Shown piece by piece: positions 1 through 6,504 of a stretch of 9,193 nt of DNA. The DNA is taken from NCBI GenBank assembly GCA_030624785.1, contig JAUXJK010000055.1:1-9193 (forward strand). Reading direction: 5' to 3'. The translations under genes were made by a program, and so were the position numbers. This stretch comes from Actinomycetes bacterium (lineage in GTDB: Bacteria; Actinomycetota; Thermoleophilia; Gaiellales; Gaiellaceae). Positions within the stretch are counted from its first letter, which is position 1; each line of letters starts with the position of its first letter. The notes beneath the pieces are model-generated. The model worked only from the letters and a program-made list of their open reading frames with translations. It did not search any database and was not told the DNA's origin.

Positions 1-328
1 CCCGACGCCACCCCAGGGGTTCGATGCCTTCGTCGCGGCACGCTGCTTCGATAGCCGCTCGTGCCCGTTCCTCGCGGAGAAAGACCATGGCGAGCCCGTT
101 TGAGCTGCTCGGCACGAGAGACCTTGGAATCGGGAACAAGAGGCCCGCACCGTCACCCGTTTTCAGATCGGCCGATGTGGCTCCACGGTGTCTGACGCGA
201 CACAGCCCGTCGAGTAGGAGTTCGATTACCTCTCGATCGGGCTCACCGTCCGTTCGGGCGACGAAACCGATGCCGCAGGCATCGCGCTCAACGCTGGGAT
301 CGTGCAGTGTGGGCTGTCTCTTGGTCAT
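1..328 (-). CDS. gltB: Glutamate synthase large subunit, N-terminal part (runs off the left edge)
   Basis: The reverse strand is open from an ATG at 328 to the window edge (109 codons, no stop). The product is the N-terminal glutaminase domain of the large (alpha) subunit of glutamate synthase, which converts 2-oxoglutarate plus glutamine into two glutamates. Visible signature: ERDACGIGFVA at about residues 14-24, where Cys18 is the expected catalytic nucleophile of this Ntn-type (class II) amidotransferase, exposed in family members after a short propeptide is cleaved. It is followed by RHRGATSAD near residue 50 and KTGDGAGLLFPIP near 60-72, both hallmark blocks of the family. No clear Shine-Dalgarno sequence precedes the ATG. 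An in-frame GTG lies 19 codons upstream (383-385), but it falls between the -35 and -10 of the candidate promoter, so the ATG is preferred. The gene is divergent from ilvB. Whether a gltD partner follows cannot be seen. Confidence 0.93.
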   Translation of the reverse strand, partial: MTKRQPTLHDPSVERDACGIGFVARTDGEPDREVIELLLDGLCRVRHRGATSADLKTGDGAGLLFPIPRSLVPSSSNGLAMVFLREERARAAIEAACRDEGIEPLGWRR

Positions 329-368
329 GTCAGTGGGTGTGGGCTCTCGGTGGCGGGCGGAACCCGTA

Positions 369-398
369 AGCTTAGAGATGAGCACTCCGTAGCGTCAA
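369..398 (-). promoter_or_regulatory. Candidate gltB promoter
   Basis: Reading leftward, TTGACG (complement of 393-398) is followed after 18 bases by TAAGCT (complement of 369-374). This matches a sigma-70-type -35 and a TAnnnT -10. Transcription would start near 361-363, leaving about 33 bases of leader before the gltB ATG at 328. This is a motif match by eye only. Confidence 0.42.
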
Positions 399-463
399 GC
401 CACCACGCGCAACCGCACTGAGTCAATAGGACATCAAATGTGTCCGGTCGTGTGGCAGGGCGC

Positions 464-492
464 TTGACGTAGCGTTGTCCTTGCACCACACT
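464..492 (+). promoter_or_regulatory. Weak candidate ilvB promoter
   Basis: TTGACG at 464-469 is a good -35. At a 17-base spacing the -10 would be CACACT (487-492), which matches TATAAT at only three positions. A nearby TAATCG (502-507) also lacks a proper -35. A promoter for ilvB must exist somewhere in the divergent region, and this is the best forward -35 I can see. The exact site is uncertain. Confidence 0.22.
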
Positions 493-504
493 TTACCGTG
501 GTAA
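485..504. repeat. Small overlapping dyads, possible operator
   Basis: TTACC (493-497) and GGTAA (500-504) form a perfect inverted repeat with a 2-base centre. ACCAC (485-489) and GTGGT (498-502) form a second, overlapping one with an 8-base centre. The position, just after the candidate -35 for ilvB, would suit a repressor or activator site. Five-base arms arise often by chance, so this is weak evidence. Confidence 0.2.
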
Positions 505-626
505 TCGAACACTTTTGGCGTGGTGAATGAGGTGAGTCAGTGAAGGCCTTGGTCGGCTCTCGCGCTAGCTGATTTCTCCCGTGGAGCTTTAGGGGAGCCC
601 CGTCTTGTACGACGAATAGAAGAACG

Positions 627-647
627 GCTGCGTTTCGCAGCAATTTT
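627..647 (+). terminator. Terminator-like hairpin in the ilvB leader (possible attenuator)
   Basis: GCTGCG (627-632), a TTT loop, and CGCAGC (636-641) form a perfect GC-rich 6-bp stem, followed by AA and then TTTT (644-647). The shape is that of a short intrinsic terminator. It lies 85 bases before the ilvB start and points in the ilvB direction, so if active it would stop transcription before ilvB, as in attenuation. Attenuated ilvB leaders are known in actinobacteria. The stem and U-run are both short, and no clear antiterminator partner upstream was found. Confidence 0.33.
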
Positions 648-732
648 CGGGTCGTGAGCGCAGACTCGTCAACCTGTGCGAAGCTGACAGTCACACCGCC
701 GAGAACACCGTCTCGATGAAGGGTGAACTGAG

Positions 733-2469
733 ATGAAGATGCTAGGGGCAGACGCGATACTCCGGTCACTCGAGGCTGAGGGTGTCGACATCGTTTTTGG
801 GATCCCCGGCGGCGCGATTCTCCCAACCTATGACGCGTTTGCGCGCGGCACGACGGTCAGGCACGTGCTCGCGCGACACGAGCAGGGCGCAGGACATATG
901 GCCCAGGGATACGCTCGGGCCTCGGGTCGCGTGGGCGTCGCTCTTGCGACCTCGGGCCCAGGAGCCACCAACCTCGTAACGCCGATCGCCGATGCCTGGA
1001 TGGATTCGACCCCGCTTGTGTGTCTCACCGGCCAGGTTCGTAGCTCGCTTATCGGAACCGACGCCTTTCAGGAATGCGACATCACGGGTATCACGATCCC
1101 GATCGTCAAACACTCCTGGCTCGTGCAGGACGTCGACGAGATTGCGGCCGTGATGAAAGCTGCGTTCCATATAGCCCGAACCGGTCGGTGCGGGCCGGTT
1201 CTCGTCGACATCCCGAGAGACGTCCAGGAGGCTGAACTCGACTTTTCCTATCCCGATGAGGTTGACCTACCAGGGTGGAGGCCGCCCCGGCGAGGGCATC
1301 CGCGACAGATTCGCGAAGCTGCACGGTGGGTCGCCGAGGCAGAGCGTCCCGTTCTCTACGTCGGCGGCGGAACGATCAATGCCGATGCGTGCGGTGAGTT
1401 GAAGGATCTCGCGGAGTCTGGACGGCTCCCAGTCATCACGACGCTCATGGGCAAAGGAGCCTTCCCGGAGACGCATGAACTCTTTGCGGGCTGGCCCGGC
1501 ATGCATGGCCCGAAGTGGTCGAACTGGGCGATGAACAAGGCCGACTTGCTCGTTGCGTGCGGCGCTCGCTTCGACGATCGTGTGACCGGAAAGCTCGCTG
1601 GATTTGCCCCGGGCGCGTCCGTTGTTCATCTCGATATCGACGCGGCTGAGATCGGCAAGCTGCGCAATGCCGATGTCCCGGTAGTGGGCCCACTCAAGCA
1701 GGTGCTCCGCGATCTTGGCTCCGAGCTTCGGCGTTTGCATGAGGGAGACACCGCGAGGCGCTACGACGGTTGGGTCGATCAGATTTTCGAGTGGCGAGAC
1801 GAGTTCCCGCTGCGCTACTCCACGGATGGTGAGCTGGTCAAGCCGCAAGCTGTCATGGAGTCTCTGCAGGCCGCGACGGCCGATCGCGACAACGTGATCT
1901 GGACGACTGGTGTCGGGCAGCATCAGATGTGGGCGATGCAGTACCTCCTATGCGATGAGCCGCGCAGGTTCGTCACCTCGGGCGGCCTTGGCACGATGGG
2001 CTATGGCGTCCCCGCGGCCGTCGGAGCGAAGGCGGCTCAGCCCGACGCGACGGTCGTGTGCGTGGACGGTGACGGCTGTTTCCAGATGACGGGATCCGAG
2101 CTCGCGACATCGGTCATGGAAGACCTGCCGATCATCGTTGCCATCATCAACAACGGTTACCTGGGCATGGTGCACCAGTGGCAAAACCTGTTCTATGACG
2201 ATCGGCTCTCCCAGGTGCACCTCACCCATGCGGTGCCCGACTACGCGAAGCTCGCCGAAGCCTACGGAGCGCTAGGCATCATGGTTGATGAACGCTCTCA
2301 GGTTGACGACGCCATCGACCAGGCCTTGAATGCCGGCCGTACGACGGTGATCGATTTCCGGGTTGACCCGCGAGAGCAGTGTTACCCAATGATTCCGGCC
2401 GGCGCCGCGGCGCTTGAGCTGATCGAGTTCGAAGAAGGCGCCGAGACCGAGGGCGTCCGGGCGCTCTGA
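733..2469 (+). CDS. ilvB: Acetohydroxyacid (acetolactate) synthase, large catalytic subunit
   Basis: Thiamine-diphosphate enzyme that condenses two pyruvates to acetolactate (valine and leucine path) or pyruvate with 2-oxobutyrate to acetohydroxybutyrate (isoleucine path). The 578 residues fit the family. Domain order is pyrimidine-binding N-terminal domain (about 1-170; IPGGAILP at 24-31, with the cofactor-activating Glu50 in RHEQ), middle FAD-associated domain (about 190-325; RFDDRVTGK from 279), and pyrophosphate-binding C-terminal domain (about 375-530). The last holds the classic GDG-to-NN cofactor motif: GDG at 446-448 through NN at 473-474, followed by GYLGMVHQWQ. An in-frame TGA at 724 rules out a longer start. 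The ATG at 733 is preferred over the ATG at 739 because GAAGGG (718-723) is 9 bases upstream. It is the first gene of the rightward block, and its stop is 11 bases before ilvN. Confidence 0.98.
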   Translation: MKMLGADAILRSLEAEGVDIVFGIPGGAILPTYDAFARGTTVRHVLARHEQGAGHMAQGYARASGRVGVALATSGPGATNLVTPIADAWMDSTPLVCLTGQVRSSLIGTDAFQECDITGITIPIVKHSWLVQDVDEIAAVMKAAFHIARTGRCGPVLVDIPRDVQEAELDFSYPDEVDLPGWRPPRRGHPRQIREAARWVAEAERPVLYVGGGTINADACGELKDLAESGRLPVITTLMGKGAFPETHELFAGWPGMHGPKWSNWAMNKADLLVACGARFDDRVTGKLAGFAPGASVVHLDIDAAEIGKLRNADVPVVGPLKQVLRDLGSELRRLHEGDTARRYDGWVDQIFEWRDEFPLRYSTDGELVKPQAVMESLQAATADRDNVIWTTGVGQHQMWAMQYLLCDEPRRFVTSGGLGTMGYGVPAAVGAKAAQPDATVVCVDGDGCFQMTGSELATSVMEDLPIIVAIINNGYLGMVHQWQNLFYDDRLSQVHLTHAVPDYAKLAEAYGALGIMVDERSQVDDAIDQALNAGRTTVIDFRVDPREQCYPMIPAGAAALELIEFEEGAETEGVRAL

Positions 2470-2480
2470 GGAGAGCAAGC

Positions 2481-2996
2481 ATGAGGCACACACTTTCCGT
2501 TCATGTCGAGAACAAGTCGGGCGTGCTCATGCGCATCACAAGTCTCTTTGTACGACGTGGCTTCAACATCGAGAGTCTGGCGGTCGGCCCGACGGAGCGG
2601 CCTGACGTCTCGCGCGTCACCATGAGGATCGACTGCTCGCAGCACTCACTGGAACAGATCGAAAAACAGATGCATAAGCTCGTCAACGTGCTTCGTGTAA
2701 GTGAGCTCGGCCCGGGAGAGGCCATCGAGCGAGAGCTCTTGCTCGTCAAGGTCACGGCCCCGCCCGACCGGCGCGCCGAGCTCATGTCGCTTGGCGATGT
2801 CTTCCATGCGCGAGTGATCGATCTGGGCCCAGATGCACTCATCTTTGAGGTCGTAGGCACGCCCGAAGAGCTCGAGTCCTTCGAGGAACTTGTGAGGCCA
2901 CACGGCATCAAGGAGCTCGTGCGAACTGGTCGTATCGGTCTGGGTCGTGCATCAGCAAAGCCTGACGCCGGGCGGCGTCTCGCGCTCATCCGATAG
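2481..2996 (+). CDS. ilvN: Acetohydroxyacid synthase, small regulatory subunit
   Basis: Regulatory partner of the upstream IlvB: it raises activity and gives feedback inhibition by valine. An ACT domain spans about residues 3-77 (LSVHVENKSGVLMRI, then RRGFNIESL), and the family's C-terminal small-subunit domain spans about 82-160. Numbering aligns without gaps to E. coli IlvH at the start, and Asn11, Gly14 and Asn29 are present. Substitutions at these positions are known to weaken valine inhibition in E. coli IlvH, so this enzyme is probably valine-sensitive (inference). GAGGAG (2468-2473) overlaps the ilvB stop and sits 7 bases before this ATG, a strong Shine-Dalgarno that ties its translation to ilvB. 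The 171 residues are within the usual range, with a basic C-terminal tail of about 10 residues. The product could equally be named IlvH. Confidence 0.97.
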   Translation: MRHTLSVHVENKSGVLMRITSLFVRRGFNIESLAVGPTERPDVSRVTMRIDCSQHSLEQIEKQMHKLVNVLRVSELGPGEAIERELLLVKVTAPPDRRAELMSLGDVFHARVIDLGPDALIFEVVGTPEELESFEELVRPHGIKELVRTGRIGLGRASAKPDAGRRLALIR

Positions 2997-3013
2997 AAAT
3001 TCGTCTCGCATCG

Positions 3014-3049
3014 TTGACCGGTAGGCCGTAGCTAGCGGTTGTGTAGGGT
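3014..3049 (+). promoter_or_regulatory. Possible internal promoter before ilvC
   Basis: The 85-base ilvN-ilvC gap is longer than most other gaps in the block. It holds TTGACC (3014-3019) and TAGGGT (3044-3049), but 24 bases separate them, too far for one standard promoter. TAGGGT alone would place a start near 3055 and leave about 27 bases of leader carrying the ilvC Shine-Dalgarno. The same hexamer occurs before thrC and thrB. No convincing terminator is seen in the gap. Confidence 0.22.
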
Positions 3050-3081
3050 CCCGCGCGACTGAACTGCGAAAGGAAGCAAAG

Positions 3082-4059
3082 ATGGCAGACATCATCACGA
3101 GCGGTGACGTCGGACTTCTGTCCGGCAAAGTCGCCGTCATCGGATACGGAAGTCAAGGACATGCCCACGCGCTCAATCTCCACGAGTCAGGCGTAGCGGT
3201 CGAGGTCGGTCTGCGCGAGGGCAGCAGCTCGCGTGCCGCGGCCGAAGAGGCAGGCCTCACGGTGCGGAGCATCGAGGATGCGGTCAAGGGGGCACAACTG
3301 GTCTCAATGCTGCTGCCTGACCAACATCAGCCACAGGTCTACGACGAAGCGGTGGCGGCCAACCTTGCTCCCGACGCGGTGCTCCTCTTCGCACACGGAT
3401 TCAGCATCCACTACAACCGAATCAACCCGTCAGCCGCTCACGACGTGATCATGGTGGCTCCCAAGGGGCCCGGACACATCGTGCGTCGCCTGTACACCGA
3501 GGGCAAGGGAACACCAGCGCTCATAGCTGTCGCCCAGGATGCGAGCGGCCGAGCGCGCGACATCGCCCTCGCCTACGCCGACGGACTTGGAGCAACCAAG
3601 GCAGGCGTACTGGAGACGACCTTCCAGGAGGAGACCGAGACGGACCTTTTCGGCGAGCAGTCGGTCCTCTGCGGCGGCGTGAGCGAGCTGATCAAGGCTG
3701 GGTTCGACACGCTGGTCGACGGCGGGTACCAGCCGGAGATCGCGTATTTCGAGGTTCTCCACGAGCTCAAGCTCATCGTCGATCTGATCTACGAGGGCGG
3801 GCTCTCCTACATGCGCTACTCGATCTCGGACACGGCCGAGTTCGGCGACTACGCACGGGGCAACGTGATTATCGACGACCACGTGCGTCAGAACATGAAG
3901 CGCGTGCTCGAGGCGATTCAGTCAGGTCAGTTCGCCAAGGAGTGGATCGCCGAGATGGAGGAAGGCGAGGCGAACCTGAAGCGTCGTCGCGCAAGTGAGA
4001 GCGAGCTGAAGATCGAACAGGTCGGCAAGCAGCTACGCGCTCTCATGCAGAGCACCTAG
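3082..4059 (+). CDS. ilvC: Ketol-acid reductoisomerase, class I
   Basis: Isomerises and reduces the IlvBN product to the dihydroxy acid, using NAD(P)H and magnesium. The 325 residues fit the short class I form. The N-terminal Rossmann domain (about 1-180) has GYGSQGHAHALNL from residue 21. The cofactor loop reads GLREGSSSR (43-51); Arg45, Ser48 and Ser50 suggest NADPH preference (inference). His105 (AHGFSIHY) and Lys128 (APKGPGH) follow. The C-terminal knotted helical domain carries the metal ligands Asp188 and Glu192 (ETDLFGEQ) and Glu224 and Glu228 (YFEVLHE), plus MRYSISDTAE. AAAGGAA (3069-3075), with its AGGA core 7 bases before the ATG, fixes the start. The extreme N-terminus is slightly shorter than usual and lacks the common YYD motif. 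The TAG stop directly abuts the ATG of hom in the same frame. Confidence 0.98.
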   Translation: MADIITSGDVGLLSGKVAVIGYGSQGHAHALNLHESGVAVEVGLREGSSSRAAAEEAGLTVRSIEDAVKGAQLVSMLLPDQHQPQVYDEAVAANLAPDAVLLFAHGFSIHYNRINPSAAHDVIMVAPKGPGHIVRRLYTEGKGTPALIAVAQDASGRARDIALAYADGLGATKAGVLETTFQEETETDLFGEQSVLCGGVSELIKAGFDTLVDGGYQPEIAYFEVLHELKLIVDLIYEGGLSYMRYSISDTAEFGDYARGNVIIDDHVRQNMKRVLEAIQSGQFAKEWIAEMEEGEANLKRRRASESELKIEQVGKQLRALMQST

Positions 4060-5358
4060 ATGAGCTCGGTCGACGTTCCTGTTGCTCTCCTCGGCTACGG
4101 CACTGTGGGCGCGGCAGTCCACCGCCTGTTGATCGAGAGCGCCGAGGACATCGAGCGAGCAACAGGCCATCGGTTGCGCGTCGTCAAGGCGCTTGTTCGC
4201 GATCTCGACAAGGAGCGTGGGTTCGCGCTCGATAGCGACATCTTGACGACCGATGTTGCCGATGTCGTACACGCCGAGGACGTAGCTCTGGTCGCCGAGG
4301 TGATGGGGGGTGTCGACCCCACCAGCGACTACGTTGTCGACCTTCTCAGCGCTGGTAAGCACGTCGTGACGGCCAACAAGCAGTTGATTGCGCGTCAGGC
4401 CGGTGATCTCTTCGCGGTCGCGGCGAAGGCCGGAGTGCAGCTTCGCTTTGAGGCGTCTGTCTGCGCTGCCATTCCCGTGATCAAGGTACTGCGCGAGTCG
4501 CTCGTGGTGTCGCATGTTCACCGCGTCCTCGGAATCGTGAACGGCACGACTAACTTCATCCTTACGAAAATGGAAGCCGGCCACGATTATGAGGCGGCTT
4601 TGGCGGAAGCACAGACGCTCGGATATGCGGAAGCTGACCCGAGTGAGGATGTTGGTGGCGACGATGCCGCCGCGAAGATGGCGATCCTGGCGACGATCGC
4701 GTTCGGGTCTCGCGTCACGTTGGCCGACGTTCAGTACGAGGGAATCACGGAGATCACGACGGGCCACATTCAAGCTGCCCGCGAGCTGGGGATGTCCGTT
4801 CGCCTGGTCGGAGCGGCGACCATTGTCGAGGATAAGGTCGACGTGCGGGTCGGCCCAGCACTCGTTACGAGCACCCATCCTCTCGCAGCCGTCGACGGCG
4901 CGTTCAACGCGGTGATGTTGCAGGGCGACGCGATTCGTGAGATCACCCTGGAGGGCCCGGGAGCTGGAGGCATCGAGACGGCATCAGCCGTGGTTGCCGA
5001 CATGGTCTCAATCGTGGGAACGACCGGTACCGGATTCCTGCAAGACGATCCGTGTTGGCGTTCGCTCGAGCGGCTCGATCCGGGCAGGCTCAGGTCGCCG
5101 TTTTTCCTGAGGGTTGAGGTGGATGATCGAGCCGGCGTTCTGGCAAGGATCGCTGAACGGCTGGCCGACCACGATGTATCGGTCGCGCGACTCGTCCAGC
5201 ACCAGCGCGATGCCGGTGCCGAGCTCTACATCGTCACTCATGAGTCGTACACGGGCGCCGTCAGCGACGCGCTCGTCGAGATCGCTGATCTCCCCGAGAC
5301 GCACGGCAAGCCGTCAGCTCTGCCCGTGATTTCGGACCGTGGGATCGCCAAGGCGTAG
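4060..5358 (+). CDS. hom: Homoserine dehydrogenase with C-terminal ACT domain
   Basis: Reduces aspartate semialdehyde to homoserine with NAD(P)H, the branch point to threonine, isoleucine and methionine. The 432 residues are typical of the monofunctional ACT-containing form; no aspartate kinase is fused. The nucleotide-binding domain starts with LLGYGTVGAAV (Gly12, Gly14, Gly17). VVTANK ends at Lys107. The substrate domain holds NGTTNFILTKM and the complete family signature from LGYAEADPSEDV to GGDDAAAK, ending at the likely catalytic Lys206. The ACT domain spans about 350-425 (LRVEVDDRAGVLARIAE), a probable threonine sensor. The ATG follows the ilvC TAG with no gap and only a weak AGAG (4049-4052) upstream, so translation is probably coupled to ilvC. 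Its placement makes ilvC-hom the junction between the branched-chain and threonine genes. Confidence 0.97.
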   Translation: MSSVDVPVALLGYGTVGAAVHRLLIESAEDIERATGHRLRVVKALVRDLDKERGFALDSDILTTDVADVVHAEDVALVAEVMGGVDPTSDYVVDLLSAGKHVVTANKQLIARQAGDLFAVAAKAGVQLRFEASVCAAIPVIKVLRESLVVSHVHRVLGIVNGTTNFILTKMEAGHDYEAALAEAQTLGYAEADPSEDVGGDDAAAKMAILATIAFGSRVTLADVQYEGITEITTGHIQAARELGMSVRLVGAATIVEDKVDVRVGPALVTSTHPLAAVDGAFNAVMLQGDAIREITLEGPGAGGIETASAVVADMVSIVGTTGTGFLQDDPCWRSLERLDPGRLRSPFFLRVEVDDRAGVLARIAERLADHDVSVARLVQHQRDAGAELYIVTHESYTGAVSDALVEIADLPETHGKPSALPVISDRGIAKA

Positions 5359-5360
5359 CA

Positions 5361-5418
5361 GCCGGCCTCGTTGGAGCCACCGGCGAGACACGCGCATGAG
5401 GCCGCTGCTCGTCATGCG
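5361..5418 (+). repeat. Two stem-loops in the hom-thrC gap
   Basis: The first is GCCGG (5361-5365) pairing with CCGGC (5380-5384), starting two bases after the hom stop. The second is CGCATGA (5393-5399) pairing perfectly with TCATGCG (5412-5418) around a 12-base loop. Neither is followed by a run of T, so they are not classical intrinsic terminators. Tail-less terminators or mRNA-end stabilisers are possible. Together with the separate thrC promoter candidate they suggest a transcription boundary after hom. Confidence 0.3.
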
Positions 5419-5490
5419 GTGGATACACGCCGATAAGAATCACGTGATGCTGCCGCCTTTTAATCGCGACATACCCCTCTGCCGGGACGC

Positions 5491-5496
5491 TAGGGT
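5491..5496 (+). promoter_or_regulatory. Candidate -10 element of a leaderless thrC promoter
   Basis: TAGGGT ends exactly 6 bases before the thrC ATG (5503). In actinobacteria and deinococci a TAnnnT hexamer at this distance marks leaderless mRNAs whose first base is the start codon. The best -35 is a weak GCGACA (5466-5471) at 19 bases. The embedded AGGG (5492-5495) could alternatively act as a Shine-Dalgarno, 7 bases from the ATG. Confidence 0.42.
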
Positions 5497-5502
5497 CGGG
5501 CA

Positions 5503-6495
5503 ATGAACACCTCGGTGATTGAGCGCTACCGGGACCGGTTGCCGGTTTCGCCGGCGACGCCCGTCGTGAGCCTCGGCGAGGGGTCAACTCCCCTCGTCTC
5601 GGCACCGGCACTGTCTCGGCAGCTGGGCGTTGAGCTGCTCCTCAAGCTCGAGAGCATGAATCCAACAGCGAGTTTCAAAGACCGCGGAATGACCGTCGCT
5701 GTGTCCAAGGCGCTCGAAGAGGGTGCGAAGGCAGTTATCTGTGCCTCCACGGGGAACACCGCCGCTTCGGCTGCAACGTACGCAGCGCGCGCCGGACTCG
5801 AGGCGATCATTCTGCAGCCGGCGGGAGCCGTCGCCCTGGGCAAGCTCGCGCAGGCTCGTGCAGTGGGCGCGACGGTGCTCGAGATCAAGGGCAGTTTCGA
5901 CGAGGCGCTCGGCGCGGCACGCGAGCTCGCCGCGCGGGGCACACACGCTCTTGTCAACTCGTTGAATCCGTATCGACTTGAAGGCCAAAAGACCGTGGCG
6001 TTCGAGCTTGTCGATGAGCTCGGCGAGCTTCCCGACTTGATCTGCCTGCCCTATGGAGGCGGCGGCAATACCCGAGCTCTTGGCCTCGGCCTCGAGGAGT
6101 TGGCCAGTGGTGTGCCGCGCATCTATGCGGCACAGGCAGCGGAACGGGCGCCCACGGTCGCGAGCGCGATTCGGATCGCCGACCCGGTGCATCGCGATGA
6201 GGCCGAGCGGGTCATCGCGCGCTCGGAAGGGAGCGTCGTGACCGTCTCTGATGACGAGATCCTCGAGGCTTGGCGAGCACTCGCTCGCGAGGAAGGCATT
6301 TTTTGCGAACCTTCGTCAGCGGCCGGCATTGCGGCGCTTCGCCACGTCCCGGATATCGCTGGGCGACGCGTCGTCTGCATCGTGACCGGCCACGGCCTCA
6401 AAGATCCCCAGGTCGTCGAGCACGACACTGAGCCTCCGATTCAGGTCGACCCAGACGCCGACGCGATCGCAAGCGCAGCGGCACAAGCGGAGTAG
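5503..6495 (+). CDS. thrC: Threonine synthase (PLP-dependent)
   Basis: Converts O-phosphohomoserine to threonine and phosphate, the last step of the threonine path. The 330 residues match the short threonine synthase type, a fold type II PLP enzyme. Visible features: GEGSTPLV near 25-32 (the typical N-terminal block), the PLP-binding Lys59 in NPTASFKDRGM, the ASTGNTAASAA motif near 84-94 that faces the substrate and cofactor, and the phosphate-cradle loop PYGGGGNT at 183-190. Late EPSSAAG is also family-like. The related threonine dehydratase IlvA was considered, but SFKDRGM, the N-terminal block and the neighbouring hom and thrB favour threonine synthase. The ATG at 5503 gives the family's usual IERYRDRLP beginning. 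It is followed 9 bases later by thrB, and its TAG stop forms part of the signal before thrB. Confidence 0.95.
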   Translation: MNTSVIERYRDRLPVSPATPVVSLGEGSTPLVSAPALSRQLGVELLLKLESMNPTASFKDRGMTVAVSKALEEGAKAVICASTGNTAASAATYAARAGLEAIILQPAGAVALGKLAQARAVGATVLEIKGSFDEALGAARELAARGTHALVNSLNPYRLEGQKTVAFELVDELGELPDLICLPYGGGGNTRALGLGLEELASGVPRIYAAQAAERAPTVASAIRIADPVHRDEAERVIARSEGSVVTVSDDEILEAWRALAREEGIFCEPSSAAGIAALRHVPDIAGRRVVCIVTGHGLKDPQVVEHDTEPPIQVDPDADAIASAAAQAE

Positions 6496-6498
6496 GGT
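6493..6498 (+). promoter_or_regulatory. TAGGGT signal before thrB (-10 element or SD-like site)
   Basis: TAGGGT ends exactly 6 bases before the thrB ATG, the same spacing as before thrC. Its first three bases are the thrC stop codon. It could be a second, internal leaderless promoter. More conservatively, AGGG (6494-6497) is a Shine-Dalgarno 7 bases from the ATG of a cotranscribed gene. Sequence alone does not separate these readings. Confidence 0.28.
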
Positions 6499-6504
6499 CA
6501 GATC

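Larger units (their letters stand above)
329..732. other. Divergent gltB-ilvB intergenic region and ilvB leader
   Basis: These 404 bases hold no convincing protein gene; the open frames on both strands are short or overlap the neighbouring genes. The left part carries the candidate gltB promoter. The right part would be the ilvB 5' leader, up to about 200 bases long, which is unusual in a window where other genes have little or no leader. It contains a small dyad (485-504), a weak forward promoter candidate (464-492) and a terminator-like hairpin (627-647). I looked for a T-box (a conserved TGGnACC core) and did not find one. Two very short frames containing valine codons are described in the findings. 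Confidence 0.6.

Noticed and set aside
24..392. Forward 122-codon open frame at the left edge
   Set aside because: It is antisense to the gltB fragment, whose protein carries clear family motifs. Its own translation is rich in Ser and Arg and resembles nothing known.
500..732. T-box or other known riboswitch before ilvB
   Set aside because: I found no TGGnACC T-box core and no other riboswitch consensus that I recognise. Only the simple terminator-like hairpin remains.
716..736. Six-codon frame (MKGELR) whose TGA overlaps the ilvB ATG
   Set aside because: It is created largely by the ilvB Shine-Dalgarno and start region itself, is too short to judge and has no SD of its own.
434..826. Leftward 130-codon frame spanning the intergenic region and the ilvB start
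   Set aside because: It overlaps the conserved N-terminus of ilvB on the opposite strand, shows no protein motif and has no clear ribosome binding site.
4033..4878. A 281-codon antisense open frame opposite hom, and other long antisense frames such as 1267-1923, 5584-6192 and 8069-8722
   Set aside because: Each lies entirely or mostly opposite a well-identified gene, and its translation has no recognisable family motif. Long antisense frames are expected in high-GC coding DNA.
5503..6495. Reading thrC as threonine dehydratase (ilvA), which would complete the isoleucine path
   Set aside because: The SFKDRGM lysine motif, the GEGSTPLV N-terminal block and the position between hom and thrB fit threonine synthase better, and there is no C-terminal regulatory domain.
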